Shown here: positions 1 through 5,506 of the stretch, piece by piece
How positions within the stretch are numbered: the stretch's first letter is position 1
Layout: the number at the start of each line of letters is the position of its first letter
Source: DYJK01 sp964464825
Lineage (GTDB): Bacteria > Bacteroidota > Ignavibacteria > Ignavibacteriales > Melioribacteraceae
Length of the DNA stretch: 6,995 bases
NCBI GenBank assembly: GCA_964464825.1
Contig: CAYXKL010000125.1
Span: 1 to 6,995, forward strand
Reading direction: 5' to 3'
Program-made: the position numbers and the translations under genes
The notes under the pieces: model-generated
What the model saw: the letters and a program-made list of their open reading frames with translations, nothing else
Told to the model about the DNA's origin: nothing
The model's database searches: none

Positions 1-857
1 GTAAAGATCTGCCAAGAGATGATGGTGTATCACATGACTATTTAGTAAAGATTCCGATTGAAAGAATTGCACCTAATCCTTATCAACCACGCACAGAATT
101 TAGTGAACAGGCATTAGATGAATTAAAAAAATCGATACTTGAAAATGGGTTAATTCAACCTATAACAATAAGAAGAGCTGATAAAGAAAAGTATGAATTA
201 ATATCAGGTGAAAGAAGGTTAAGAGCGTGTAAAGATATTGGCTATAAAGAAATTCCAGCGTACATTATAAAAGTAGATTCAAAAGAAGCGATGTTAGCTT
301 TATCTCTTATCGAAAATATTCAGAGAGAGATGCTGAATCCAATTGAGATTGCTAATGCTTATAAAAGATTGATTGAAGAATGTGATATGACACAAGAACA
401 AGTAGCTGAAAAAGTAGGGAAGGATAGAAGTACAGTAACAAATTTCATTAGGTTGTTAAAACTTCCGGAAAAAATTCAATTTGCTTTGAAAGAGGATAAA
501 ATCACTACCGGGCATGCAAGAGCATTAATTAATTTACCTAATGAATTAATTCAATTAGAAATACTTGATAAAATTATTAGTAAAAATTTATCAGTAAGAA
601 AAGTTGAAGAAATAGTACGTAAGATTATAGAGGTTAAAAACGGTAAAAAGAAAAAATCAACACTAACAGTTCCCACAACTTTAGATAGTCTATCTCAAAA
701 AAATTTGGAAGAAAAATTACAAGGTATTTTAGGTACAAAAGTGCATTGTAAAATAAAAAAGAGTGGTGCTGGAGAATTGGTAATTGAATTTTATTCACAA
801 GTAGAATTAGAAAGATTACTTGAATTGTTTGAAATAATTGGACAGAATTACAATTAA
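1..857 (+). CDS. parB: Chromosome-partitioning protein ParB, 5' end outside window
   Basis: This is the DNA-binding CTPase of the ParABS system, which loads at parS sites near the origin, spreads along DNA and is moved by the ParA ATPase. The reading frame is open from base 3, giving 284 visible residues, so an internal ATG at 291 is not the true start. Visible residues 25-30 are NPYQPR. The CTP-binding box GERRLRA lies at 69-75 and the second box LIENIQRE at 102-109. A helix-turn-helix spans about 129-152, with TQEQVAEKVGKDRSTV as its core. The last ~50 residues after a lysine-rich linker fit the C-terminal dimerisation domain. Family members are about 290-300 residues, so probably only 10-20 N-terminal residues are missing. 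parA usually lies just upstream and would be expected outside the window. The 3' end overlaps the next gene by 20 nt. The family call is very secure. Confidence 0.97.
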   Translation, partial: KDLPRDDGVSHDYLVKIPIERIAPNPYQPRTEFSEQALDELKKSILENGLIQPITIRRADKEKYELISGERRLRACKDIGYKEIPAYIIKVDSKEAMLALSLIENIQREMLNPIEIANAYKRLIEECDMTQEQVAEKVGKDRSTVTNFIRLLKLPEKIQFALKEDKITTGHARALINLPNELIQLEILDKIISKNLSVRKVEEIVRKIIEVKNGKKKKSTLTVPTTLDSLSQKNLEEKLQGILGTKVHCKIKKSGAGELVIEFYSQVELERLLELFEIIGQNYN

Positions 858-1350
858 AAGATATATCACAATAATATTAGTTCTACTTTTAAGCGTAGAA
901 TTGTTTTCACAAACGGCACCTTCATTACCAGATACCGTTCAAAGTGACACAACTAAGTACGAAATGAAAAAATCACCGTGGGGTGCTGTGCTGCGAAGTG
1001 CAGTTTTACCTGGCTATGGACAATTTTATAATGAATCATATTGGAAGATTCCTCTTATCTGGGGAGTATTAGGCTATCTTGGATATCAATGGGATGATAG
1101 AAATAAGCTATATCAAGATTACAGAGATTTGTATAATCAAAGCTTATTAGAAACTGTAAATGGTAATGAGATTTATTATAAACGAAGAGAAGATTATAGA
1201 GATCAAAGGGATTTATTAGCTGTTTTTATTGGCTTAACATATTTTCTAAATTTAATTGATGCCTATGTTGATGCTCATTTATTTGATTTTACTATAGAAG
1301 AAAATAATGCTGTTACTGATATTCAATTTTCAATAAGAGTAAAATTATGA
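838..1350 (+). CDS. DUF5683-type secreted/membrane protein
   Basis: A 170-residue protein of unknown function. It begins with a basic stretch and a hydrophobic core (residues 10-22) ending in LFSQ, which reads as a Sec signal peptide cleaved near residue 25. A low-complexity Ser/Thr/Asp linker follows. The conserved core contains SAVLPGYGQFYNESYWK (54-70), a hydrophobic segment (71-84), a Tyr/Arg/Asp-rich stretch (85-125), a second hydrophobic helix (126-141) and DAYVDAHL (141-148). These motifs match my memory of DUF5683, a family commonly encoded right after parB in Bacteroidota. The start is TTG at 838, because an in-frame TAA lies immediately upstream (835-837) and the first in-frame ATG (codon 43) would delete the signal peptide. 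There is no clear Shine-Dalgarno. The 20-nt overlap with parB suggests translational coupling. A cell-envelope location is inferred; the biochemical role is unknown. Confidence 0.85.
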   Translation: MDRITIKRYITIILVLLLSVELFSQTAPSLPDTVQSDTTKYEMKKSPWGAVLRSAVLPGYGQFYNESYWKIPLIWGVLGYLGYQWDDRNKLYQDYRDLYNQSLLETVNGNEIYYKRREDYRDQRDLLAVFIGLTYFLNLIDAYVDAHLFDFTIEENNAVTDIQFSIRVKL

Positions 1351-2069
1351 TTATGAAAAATAATGTTATTTGCGAATACTGCAGTACAGAAAATCCTTTT
1401 TACTCATTAACGTGTAAGAATTGTAATTCATTTTTGAGATCAAAAATACCTAACATTGATTTGTGGTCTACAATTAATAAGATTATAGATTCACCTTTAA
1501 ATGCTTTGAAGACCATTGTTCAATCTGATCATAAGAATTTTGTAATAATAATGTTAATATTGGCTGGATTGAAGAATATATTAAATGTAATTATGTACAT
1601 AAATAATTCTAATGAATTATCAATTGGGCATAATGAAATTTTAGTGAATCTATTATTAGGAACCATATTATTTACTATAATATTTTTATTAAACACAATA
1701 ATTGTAACAAGTATTAATAAATTTTTTGGTATTGATAATAGAATAAAAGATAATATTTCAATTTTTGCATATTCCTATCTACCGGTAATAATTTTGCTGG
1801 TTGTATTATTACCAATATATTTTGCAATGTATGGATTTTATTGGTTCTTATTCAATCCATCGCCTTTCATGATAAAACCGCTGGCATCGAACATCTTTTT
1901 TATTATAGAGATATTATTTTATTTGTGGAGTTGTATTCTATTTGTAGCTTCAATGTTTATACAAAGTAGAAATTTATTTTACTCAATTTTAGTTGGGTTT
2001 ATTTCTTTTACACTCATAATAGTCACTTTGTATTATTCATTAAAATTTTTAAATTCATTAATTATATAA
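1347..2069 (+). CDS. Zinc-ribbon protein with Yip1-like membrane domain
   Basis: A 240-residue integral membrane protein. The N-terminus has two CxxC pairs (Cys9/Cys12 and Cys23/Cys26) spaced as in a small cytoplasmic zinc ribbon. After a linker containing SPLNALKTI there are about five hydrophobic segments (roughly 64-86, 98-124, 137-168, 182-205 and 210-236). A conserved-looking FAYSYLPVIILL in the third resembles the core of Yip1/YIF1-type domains. In bacteria this architecture (zinc ribbon plus Yip1) is widespread and of unknown function; eukaryotic Yip1 proteins act in vesicle membranes. The ATG overlaps the previous stop as ATGA (1347-1350), implying coupling. A second ATG two codons later could also serve as the start. 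Its last 37 bp overlap the 3' end of the opposing phosphatase gene. The membrane topology and zinc ribbon are clear; the Yip1 assignment is by resemblance. Confidence 0.78.
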   Translation: MIMKNNVICEYCSTENPFYSLTCKNCNSFLRSKIPNIDLWSTINKIIDSPLNALKTIVQSDHKNFVIIMLILAGLKNILNVIMYINNSNELSIGHNEILVNLLLGTILFTIIFLLNTIIVTSINKFFGIDNRIKDNISIFAYSYLPVIILLVVLLPIYFAMYGFYWFLFNPSPFMIKPLASNIFFIIEILFYLWSCILFVASMFIQSRNLFYSILVGFISFTLIIVTLYYSLKFLNSLII

Positions 2070-2971
2070 TTTATTAACACACCATACCTTAAACCTTTTG
2101 TGCTTACAATAATTTTACTATTCTGTGTTATTTCTAATATAGTTTTAAGAATCAATGTACCAGCGAACAAAACATCTTCTCTGCCTTTAACAACATCACC
2201 ATATTTATGAAATACTTGGTCAGGATTCATTAAAGATAATTTTGAACTAATTTTATTTATTTCATCCAAATTCAGTGTTGATTCATCTATAAGATTTTCA
2301 GAATACTCTTTAATATTATGTTTAATACATGCTAAGGTAGTTGGTGTTCCAGCAACTGCTATAAGTGTTGAGTTAGTATTAATAGTTGATTCTAATTCCT
2401 TAAATTCATAATTAAGGAATAATTTTGCTTCTTCAATCTGTTGATCAGATGGGGGAAAATCTCTAAAATACATTTCTGTTAATGAAACAACACCAATTTT
2501 GAAACTCTTTGTATAATCTATATAGAAATCTATTCCTTTAATAATTTCTGTACTGCCTCCTCCGATATCTATAATTGTATTTATTTTATTCTGATAGATG
2601 TAAGGGAAGATCGTCCCATAATAGGATAAGCGAGCTTCTTCCTCGCCCTTGATGATATTAATATCCCATCTATATTTTTCTTTTACCAAGTCTACAATTA
2701 TTTGCGAATTTGATGCAATCCGTAAAGCATTTGTACCAACTAATAATACTTTATCACAACAATATTTTTTAGTTAGTGTATAATATTCATCAAGAACCAT
2801 AATTAGTTCATTTATTTTGTAACCTGAGATTGTATTACCATTAGTCAGTCCTTTAGAAATTCTAGGAGAACGATATACATTTAGAATAGGCTGTAAATAT
2901 TTAGATTTATCATACTTAGCAATTAGAAGTAGAACTGTATTTGACCCGATATCTATAGAAGCAAGATTCAT
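2033..2971 (-). CDS. Ppx/GppA-family phosphatase (short form)
   Basis: A member of the actin-like ATPase-fold family of exopolyphosphatases and guanosine pentaphosphate phosphatases. These release phosphate from polyphosphate or convert pppGpp to ppGpp in the cytoplasm. Visible motifs in order are the phosphate-1 loop DIGSNT (7-12), GTNALRIASN (79-88), GEEEARLSYYG (109-119, containing the expected catalytic glutamate), the phosphate-2 loop DIGGGSTEI (135-143), SFKIGVVSLTE (156-166), the nucleotide-site AGTPTTLA (207-214), GREDVLFAG (263-271) and KGLRYGVL (292-299). At 312 residues it is the short form, without the C-terminal HD-like domains of the ~500-residue enterobacterial enzymes. The ATG start places DIGSNT at the normal distance from the N-terminus. 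It is the only minus-strand gene, divergent from the next gene by 36 bp. Whether it prefers polyphosphate or pppGpp cannot be told from sequence, so no gene symbol is given. Confidence 0.93.
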   Translation of the reverse strand: MNLASIDIGSNTVLLLIAKYDKSKYLQPILNVYRSPRISKGLTNGNTISGYKINELIMVLDEYYTLTKKYCCDKVLLVGTNALRIASNSQIIVDLVKEKYRWDINIIKGEEEARLSYYGTIFPYIYQNKINTIIDIGGGSTEIIKGIDFYIDYTKSFKIGVVSLTEMYFRDFPPSDQQIEEAKLFLNYEFKELESTINTNSTLIAVAGTPTTLACIKHNIKEYSENLIDESTLNLDEINKISSKLSLMNPDQVFHKYGDVVKGREDVLFAGTLILKTILEITQNSKIIVSTKGLRYGVLINYIINEFKNFNE

Positions 2972-3007
2972 ATTTTTTTCATATTTTAAAGTAAAACTAA
3001 TTCAAAT

Positions 3008-3529
3008 ATGCATAAACTTAATAATATTTCTAAAATCTTATTAACCATTACTCTTATATTTGGTTCAATCTGGCTCGGAGGATATATTGTCCGCCATTTG
3101 GTTATTTATCAATTTTTTGATCCGGAGAATTTTAAATTATTAGATATTTATAATAATTCTACATCACAAAATTCAATAAGACTTATTCAATCTTTACTTG
3201 TTCTGAATATAATTACATACTCATTATTCTTAACTTTCTTTTTATTATTTATTTTCACATCAAAAGTTAATTTTAAACGAAATGGTTGGCTATTTATATG
3301 CTTTTTAATTGTATTGATTACTGCGCCATTCGAAATATTTCTTTTAACTAAAGACTATGAAATTATACTACAAATTATGGATAATAATTTTGATTCATTA
3401 AATGTTTTAACTCTAATACAAAAAAGGATAGAGGTACTTAGTAGCTTTTCAATAATTGAAATATTTGCATACATAAGTATGTATTTCTTAATATTATTTA
3501 AACCTCTTACTAAATCGAATGAAAATTAA
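3008..3529 (+). CDS. Unrecognised four-helix membrane protein
   Basis: I do not recognise this 173-residue protein. It has four probable transmembrane segments (about 9-35, 59-85, 92-113 and 146-165). The first contains an unusual polar/glycine motif, SIWLGGYIVRH (20-30), followed by YQFFDPE. The third is preceded by KRNGW and ends in APFE. Segments three and four are separated by a polar loop of about 30 residues, 114-145. The layout loosely recalls small four-helix families such as DUF4149, but I cannot confirm that. The start is the only ATG between an in-frame stop at 2987-2989 and the body of the gene; there is no Shine-Dalgarno. It is the first gene of a unit with overlaps throughout and overlaps the next gene by 11 nt, which favours it being real. 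Function is unknown. Confidence 0.75.
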   Translation: MHKLNNISKILLTITLIFGSIWLGGYIVRHLVIYQFFDPENFKLLDIYNNSTSQNSIRLIQSLLVLNIITYSLFLTFFLLFIFTSKVNFKRNGWLFICFLIVLITAPFEIFLLTKDYEIILQIMDNNFDSLNVLTLIQKRIEVLSSFSIIEIFAYISMYFLILFKPLTKSNEN

Positions 3530-3791
3530 AGAAAAAGAATTTGAAAATATTCTTCAAGATTTAAAGGAAATTGCAAATAGTATTGGAGCACGTGTAAGAT
3601 TTGAAATAGGTGATTTTAAAGGCGGCTATTGTATTATTAAAGATTCTAAAATTATTGTAATTAATAAAATTTCTCCTCTTCAAAAAAAAGTATTGATATT
3701 AACTTCAGCTTTAAAAGAATTAGGAATTGAGGATTTATATTTACCTCCAAAGCTTAGAGAAATAATAGAAGAACTTAACGAAACACAATGA
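3519..3791 (+). CDS. Unrecognised 90-residue soluble protein
   Basis: I do not recognise this small protein. It has no signal peptide or transmembrane segment and no cysteine or histidine cluster (a single Cys at 38). The predicted pattern is a helix (1-22), then three short strands (RVRFEIG, GYCIIKD, KIIVINK) with a glycine-containing turn GDFKGGY (31-37). A second helical part contains SPLQKKVLILTSALKELG, then LPPKLREIIEEL near the C-terminus. This is a small alpha/beta fold. It begins inside the end of the membrane-protein gene (11-nt overlap) and its TGA overlaps the aroQ ATG as ATGA, so it is sandwiched between coupled genes and very likely translated. No homologous family comes to mind. 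A partner or accessory role for a neighbour is possible but unsupported. Confidence 0.72.
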   Translation: MKIKEKEFENILQDLKEIANSIGARVRFEIGDFKGGYCIIKDSKIIVINKISPLQKKVLILTSALKELGIEDLYLPPKLREIIEELNETQ

Positions 3792-4222
3792 AAATACTTA
3801 TAGTTAATGGACCTAATTTAAATTTAATCGAGAAGAGAGATTTTTATCTTTATGGAAATTATTCATTAAATCAGATTAACGAAATAATAATAAGTGAATT
3901 TCCCGATATTTTCTTTACTTTTTTTCAATCTAACATAGAGGGTGATCTAATAAATGAAATACAACTAGCATCTAACAATTTTGATGGATTAATAATCAAT
4001 CCTGGGGGATATTCGCATACTAGTGTAGCAATACGTGATGCTTTGGAAATATGTAATATACCAAAGATCGAAGTTCATCTATCAAATTTAGCAACTAGAG
4101 AAGAATTTAGGAAAGTATCTTTAACTGCAAGTAAATGCAACGGTTATATAAGTGGATTTAATTATTTAAGTTATATTGGTGCAGTTTATATAATTAAAAA
4201 ATTAATAATTGTAAAACAATGA
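3788..4222 (+). CDS. aroQ: 3-dehydroquinate dehydratase, type II
   Basis: This enzyme catalyses the third step of the shikimate pathway, 3-dehydroquinate to 3-dehydroshikimate, as a cytoplasmic dodecamer. At 144 residues it has the usual length. The family motifs are all present: NGPNLNL (7-13), the flexible lid with Arg17 and the catalytic Tyr22, FQSNIEGDLINEI (46-58), INPGGYSHTSVAIRDA (70-85), and IEVHLSN (94-100) with the catalytic His97, followed by REEFR (104-108). Residues aligning with the known active site (Asn12, Arg17, Tyr22, Asn71, His77, Glu95, His97, Arg104 and Arg108) are intact. The lid reads IEKRDFYLYG rather than the common LGTREPEIYG pattern, a divergence at non-catalytic positions. 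The start overlaps the preceding stop (ATGA) and the gene's own stop overlaps the next start (ATGA). No other shikimate gene is in the window. Confidence 0.96.
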   Translation: MKILIVNGPNLNLIEKRDFYLYGNYSLNQINEIIISEFPDIFFTFFQSNIEGDLINEIQLASNNFDGLIINPGGYSHTSVAIRDALEICNIPKIEVHLSNLATREEFRKVSLTASKCNGYISGFNYLSYIGAVYIIKKLIIVKQ

Positions 4223-4899
4223 TTAAAGCAATTATTTTTGATTTAGATAATACATTAGTTGATTTTATGAAAATGAAAAGTAGAGCTATTGAAGAAGCTG
4301 TAAATGCTATGATAGATGCTGGATTGCCATTAACAAAAGATCAAACTATATTAGAAATAAATTCAATATATAAGGAGCAAGGAATAGAATATCAAAAAGT
4401 GTTTGATTTGCTGCTAACCAGAACATTTGGCAATATAAATCATAAAATATTAGCTTCAGGAATTATTGCATATCGAAAAACTCGAGAAGCTGAACTAATC
4501 CCATATCCTAGGGTTTATCCAACGTTAATTGAACTATTAAAGTTGGGACTTAAATTAGGAGTACTATCAGATGCTCCTAGTAAAGAAGCATGGTTAAGAT
4601 TAGCTCAACTTAATTTCCAATATATTTTCGATTCAATCGTTACATTTGATGATACTGGCGTTAGAAAGCCTAATCCAGAACCATTTAATGAAATATTAAA
4701 ACGATTAAATGTAAACCCAAGTGAATCACTTATGGTGGGTGATTGGGCTGAACGTGATATTTTAGGAGCATCTCAACTAGGTATGTTAACGGCTTTTGCA
4801 AAATACGGTGATACATTTAATACTGAAATACATAACGCCGACTATGTTTTAAATGATATTTCGGATTTAATAGATATAATTAAATCAATTAATCATTAA
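4219..4899 (+). CDS. HAD-superfamily phosphatase (subfamily IA, TIGR02253-like)
   Basis: A cytoplasmic haloacid-dehalogenase-fold phosphohydrolase of 226 residues. Motif I is DLDNTL with nucleophile Asp8 and acid/base Asp10. The helical cap covers roughly residues 16-90. Motif II is LSDA (Ser117), motif III is RKPNP (Lys150), and motif IV is GDWAERD with the metal-binding Asp175 and Asp180. All four catalytic motifs are intact. The cap pattern (a DAGLPL segment, then SGIIAYRKTREAELIPYP) resembles the TIGR02253 group, which I recall mainly from archaea and which includes a phosphatase described as acting on glyceraldehyde 3-phosphate. That subfamily call is from memory. Substrate cannot be deduced. 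Its ATG overlaps the aroQ stop, so the two are probably translated together, but a role in aromatic biosynthesis does not follow from this. It is the last gene of its unit, with no strong terminator after it. Confidence 0.9.
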   Translation: MIKAIIFDLDNTLVDFMKMKSRAIEEAVNAMIDAGLPLTKDQTILEINSIYKEQGIEYQKVFDLLLTRTFGNINHKILASGIIAYRKTREAELIPYPRVYPTLIELLKLGLKLGVLSDAPSKEAWLRLAQLNFQYIFDSIVTFDDTGVRKPNPEPFNEILKRLNVNPSESLMVGDWAERDILGASQLGMLTAFAKYGDTFNTEIHNADYVLNDISDLIDIIKSINH

Positions 4900-4932
4900 C
4901 AATAACATAGTAACATATTATACTTACGCTTA

Positions 4933-4961
4933 TTGAAATTAATTTTAACATAATTTATATT
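4933..4961 (+). promoter_or_regulatory. Candidate sigma-70-like promoter for the merR/tRNA-Pro unit
   Basis: TTGAAA (4933-4938) and TATATT (4956-4961) are separated by exactly 17 bp in the 88-bp gap before the MerR gene. Transcription would start near 4968, giving a short leader of about 20 nt that includes the Shine-Dalgarno. The region is very AT-rich, so chance matches are likely. Also, some Bacteroidota use a different -10 consensus (TAnnTTTG), which is not seen here. Confidence 0.45.
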
Positions 4962-4975
4962 ACTTCTGTATTCTC

Positions 4976-4982
4976 AAGAGGT
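4976..4982 (+). promoter_or_regulatory. Ribosome binding site of the MerR gene
   Basis: AAGAGGT, with the GAGG core at 4978-4981, lies 6 nt before the ATG at 4988. It is the clearest Shine-Dalgarno in the window; most other starts have none or rely on overlap with the upstream gene. It selects the ATG at 4988 over an out-of-frame ATG at 4984. Confidence 0.65.
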
Positions 4983-4987
4983 AATGT

Positions 4988-5365
4988 ATGAAAGACTTTG
5001 GATTAAAAAAATTATATTATTCTATAAGTGAAGTGAGTAAACTCACTGGATTAGAACAATATATCTTAAGATATTGGGAAACTGAATTTGAACAATTAAA
5101 ACCTGGGAAAAATAGAGCTGGTAATAGAATCTACACAAATAAAGACATTAAATTAATTTTAAATATTAAAAAATTACTTAGAGACGAAAAATATACTATA
5201 GAAGGAGCAAAAAAAATTCTAGAAGATTACACAGCTGAAACATCACTACAAGCTACAAATGCAAGTCATCAATTTGAGAAAATAGAATATACTGAACCTC
5301 GATCTATAAAATCAGATTTAGAAGAAATCAAATCATTCTTACTTAAAGTTCAATCAACAATTTAA
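4988..5365 (+). CDS. Small MerR-family transcriptional regulator
   Basis: A 125-residue DNA-binding protein. The winged helix-turn-helix begins with YYSISEVSKLTGLEQYILRYW (10-30), followed by the wing KNRAGNRIYTNKDI (41-54). Two further helices (about 55-64 and 70-80, YTIEGAKKIL) complete the MerR fold. After a polar linker (83-105), the C-terminus (106-122) is a short amphipathic helix suited to dimerisation. There is no separate ligand-binding domain and no cysteine anywhere, so thiol-based metal or redox sensing as in classic MerR, CueR or SoxR is ruled out. The RYWE...NRAGNR signature matches the short MerR-like proteins that, as I recall, sit between ihfA and a tRNA-Pro gene in many Proteobacteria. 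Here too a tRNA-Pro follows, 2 nt after the stop. Target and signal are unknown; it may be autoregulatory. Confidence 0.9.
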   Translation: MKDFGLKKLYYSISEVSKLTGLEQYILRYWETEFEQLKPGKNRAGNRIYTNKDIKLILNIKKLLRDEKYTIEGAKKILEDYTAETSLQATNASHQFEKIEYTEPRSIKSDLEEIKSFLLKVQSTI

Positions 5366-5367
5366 AA

Positions 5368-5441
5368 CGGAACGTAGCGCAGCCCGGTAGCGCACTTGAA
5401 TGGGGTTCAAGGGGTCGCGAGTTCAAATCTCGCCGTTCCGA
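5368..5441 (+). tRNA. tRNA-Pro (anticodon GGG)
   Basis: A complete cloverleaf can be drawn. The acceptor stem is CGGAACG (5368-5374) with CGTTCCG (5434-5440), all seven pairs perfect. The D stem is GCGC (5377-5380) with GCGC (5390-5393). The anticodon stem is CTTGA (5395-5399) with TCAAG (5407-5411), the variable loop is GGGTC, and the T stem is GCGAG (5417-5421) with CTCGC (5429-5433) around loop TTCAAAT. The anticodon at 5402-5404 is GGG, reading CCC and CCU. C1-G72, discriminator A73 and G35/G36 are the bacterial proline identity elements, and G37 is present as expected. CCA is not encoded, so it must be added after processing. Only 2 nt separate it from the MerR stop codon, so it is most likely cut out of a shared transcript. 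Confidence 0.96.
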
Positions 5442-5446
5442 CTAAC

Positions 5447-5484
5447 AACGGTGCATTTGATATGTGCCGTTCTTCTTATATATT
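5447..5484 (+). terminator. Hairpin after tRNA-Pro, possible terminator
   Basis: AACGGTGCAT (5447-5456) pairs with ATGTGCCGTT (5462-5471) over 10 bp, including two G-U pairs, with a 5-nt loop TTGAT. It is followed by the T-rich but interrupted stretch CTTCTTATATATT. The position, 5 nt after the tRNA, suits a terminator or a tRNA 3' trailer. The stem is only moderately stable and the T-tract is imperfect, so termination may be partial and allow read-through into purF. Confidence 0.5.
5457..5484 (+). promoter_or_regulatory. Candidate sigma-70-like promoter for purF
   Basis: TTGATA (5457-5462) and TATATT (5479-5484) are separated by 16 bp. The start site would fall near 5491, leaving a leader of only about 16 nt (A-rich, no Shine-Dalgarno) before the purF ATG. 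The -10 hexamer is the same as in the candidate merR promoter. The -35 element coincides with the loop of the hairpin after the tRNA. I see no obvious purine operator or riboswitch in the 65-bp gap, which is too short for a purine riboswitch with expression platform. Confidence 0.4.
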
Positions 5485-5506
5485 TAATCCCAAAAAAAAT
5501 AATTAA

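Noticed and set aside
291..857. A separate 188-residue gene starting at the ATG at 291
   Set aside because: The frame is open back to base 3 and the upstream part encodes the ParB motifs NPYQPR and GERRLRA, so this is an internal methionine.
1347..1430. DNA-binding zinc finger
   Set aside because: The two CxxC pairs are followed directly by a multi-helix membrane domain, which fits the common zinc-ribbon/Yip1 architecture rather than a transcription factor.
2040..2078. Bidirectional terminator at the convergent junction
   Set aside because: The inverted repeats there consist only of A and T, lie within coding sequence and have no GC-rich stem, as expected by chance in such AT-rich DNA.
2972..3010. 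Minus-strand promoter TTGAAT-N16-TATGAA for the phosphatase gene
   Set aside because: The -10 match is poor and the start site would fall at or after the start codon.
3584..3599. parS-like site around the palindrome CACGTG
   Set aside because: Only the central 6 bp and a few flanking bases agree with the consensus TGTTTCACGTGAAACA (about 11 of 16). It lies inside a coding gene, so chance is a better explanation.
4900..4932. Terminator after the HAD phosphatase gene
   Set aside because: No stem longer than a few A-T pairs and no T-tract is present.
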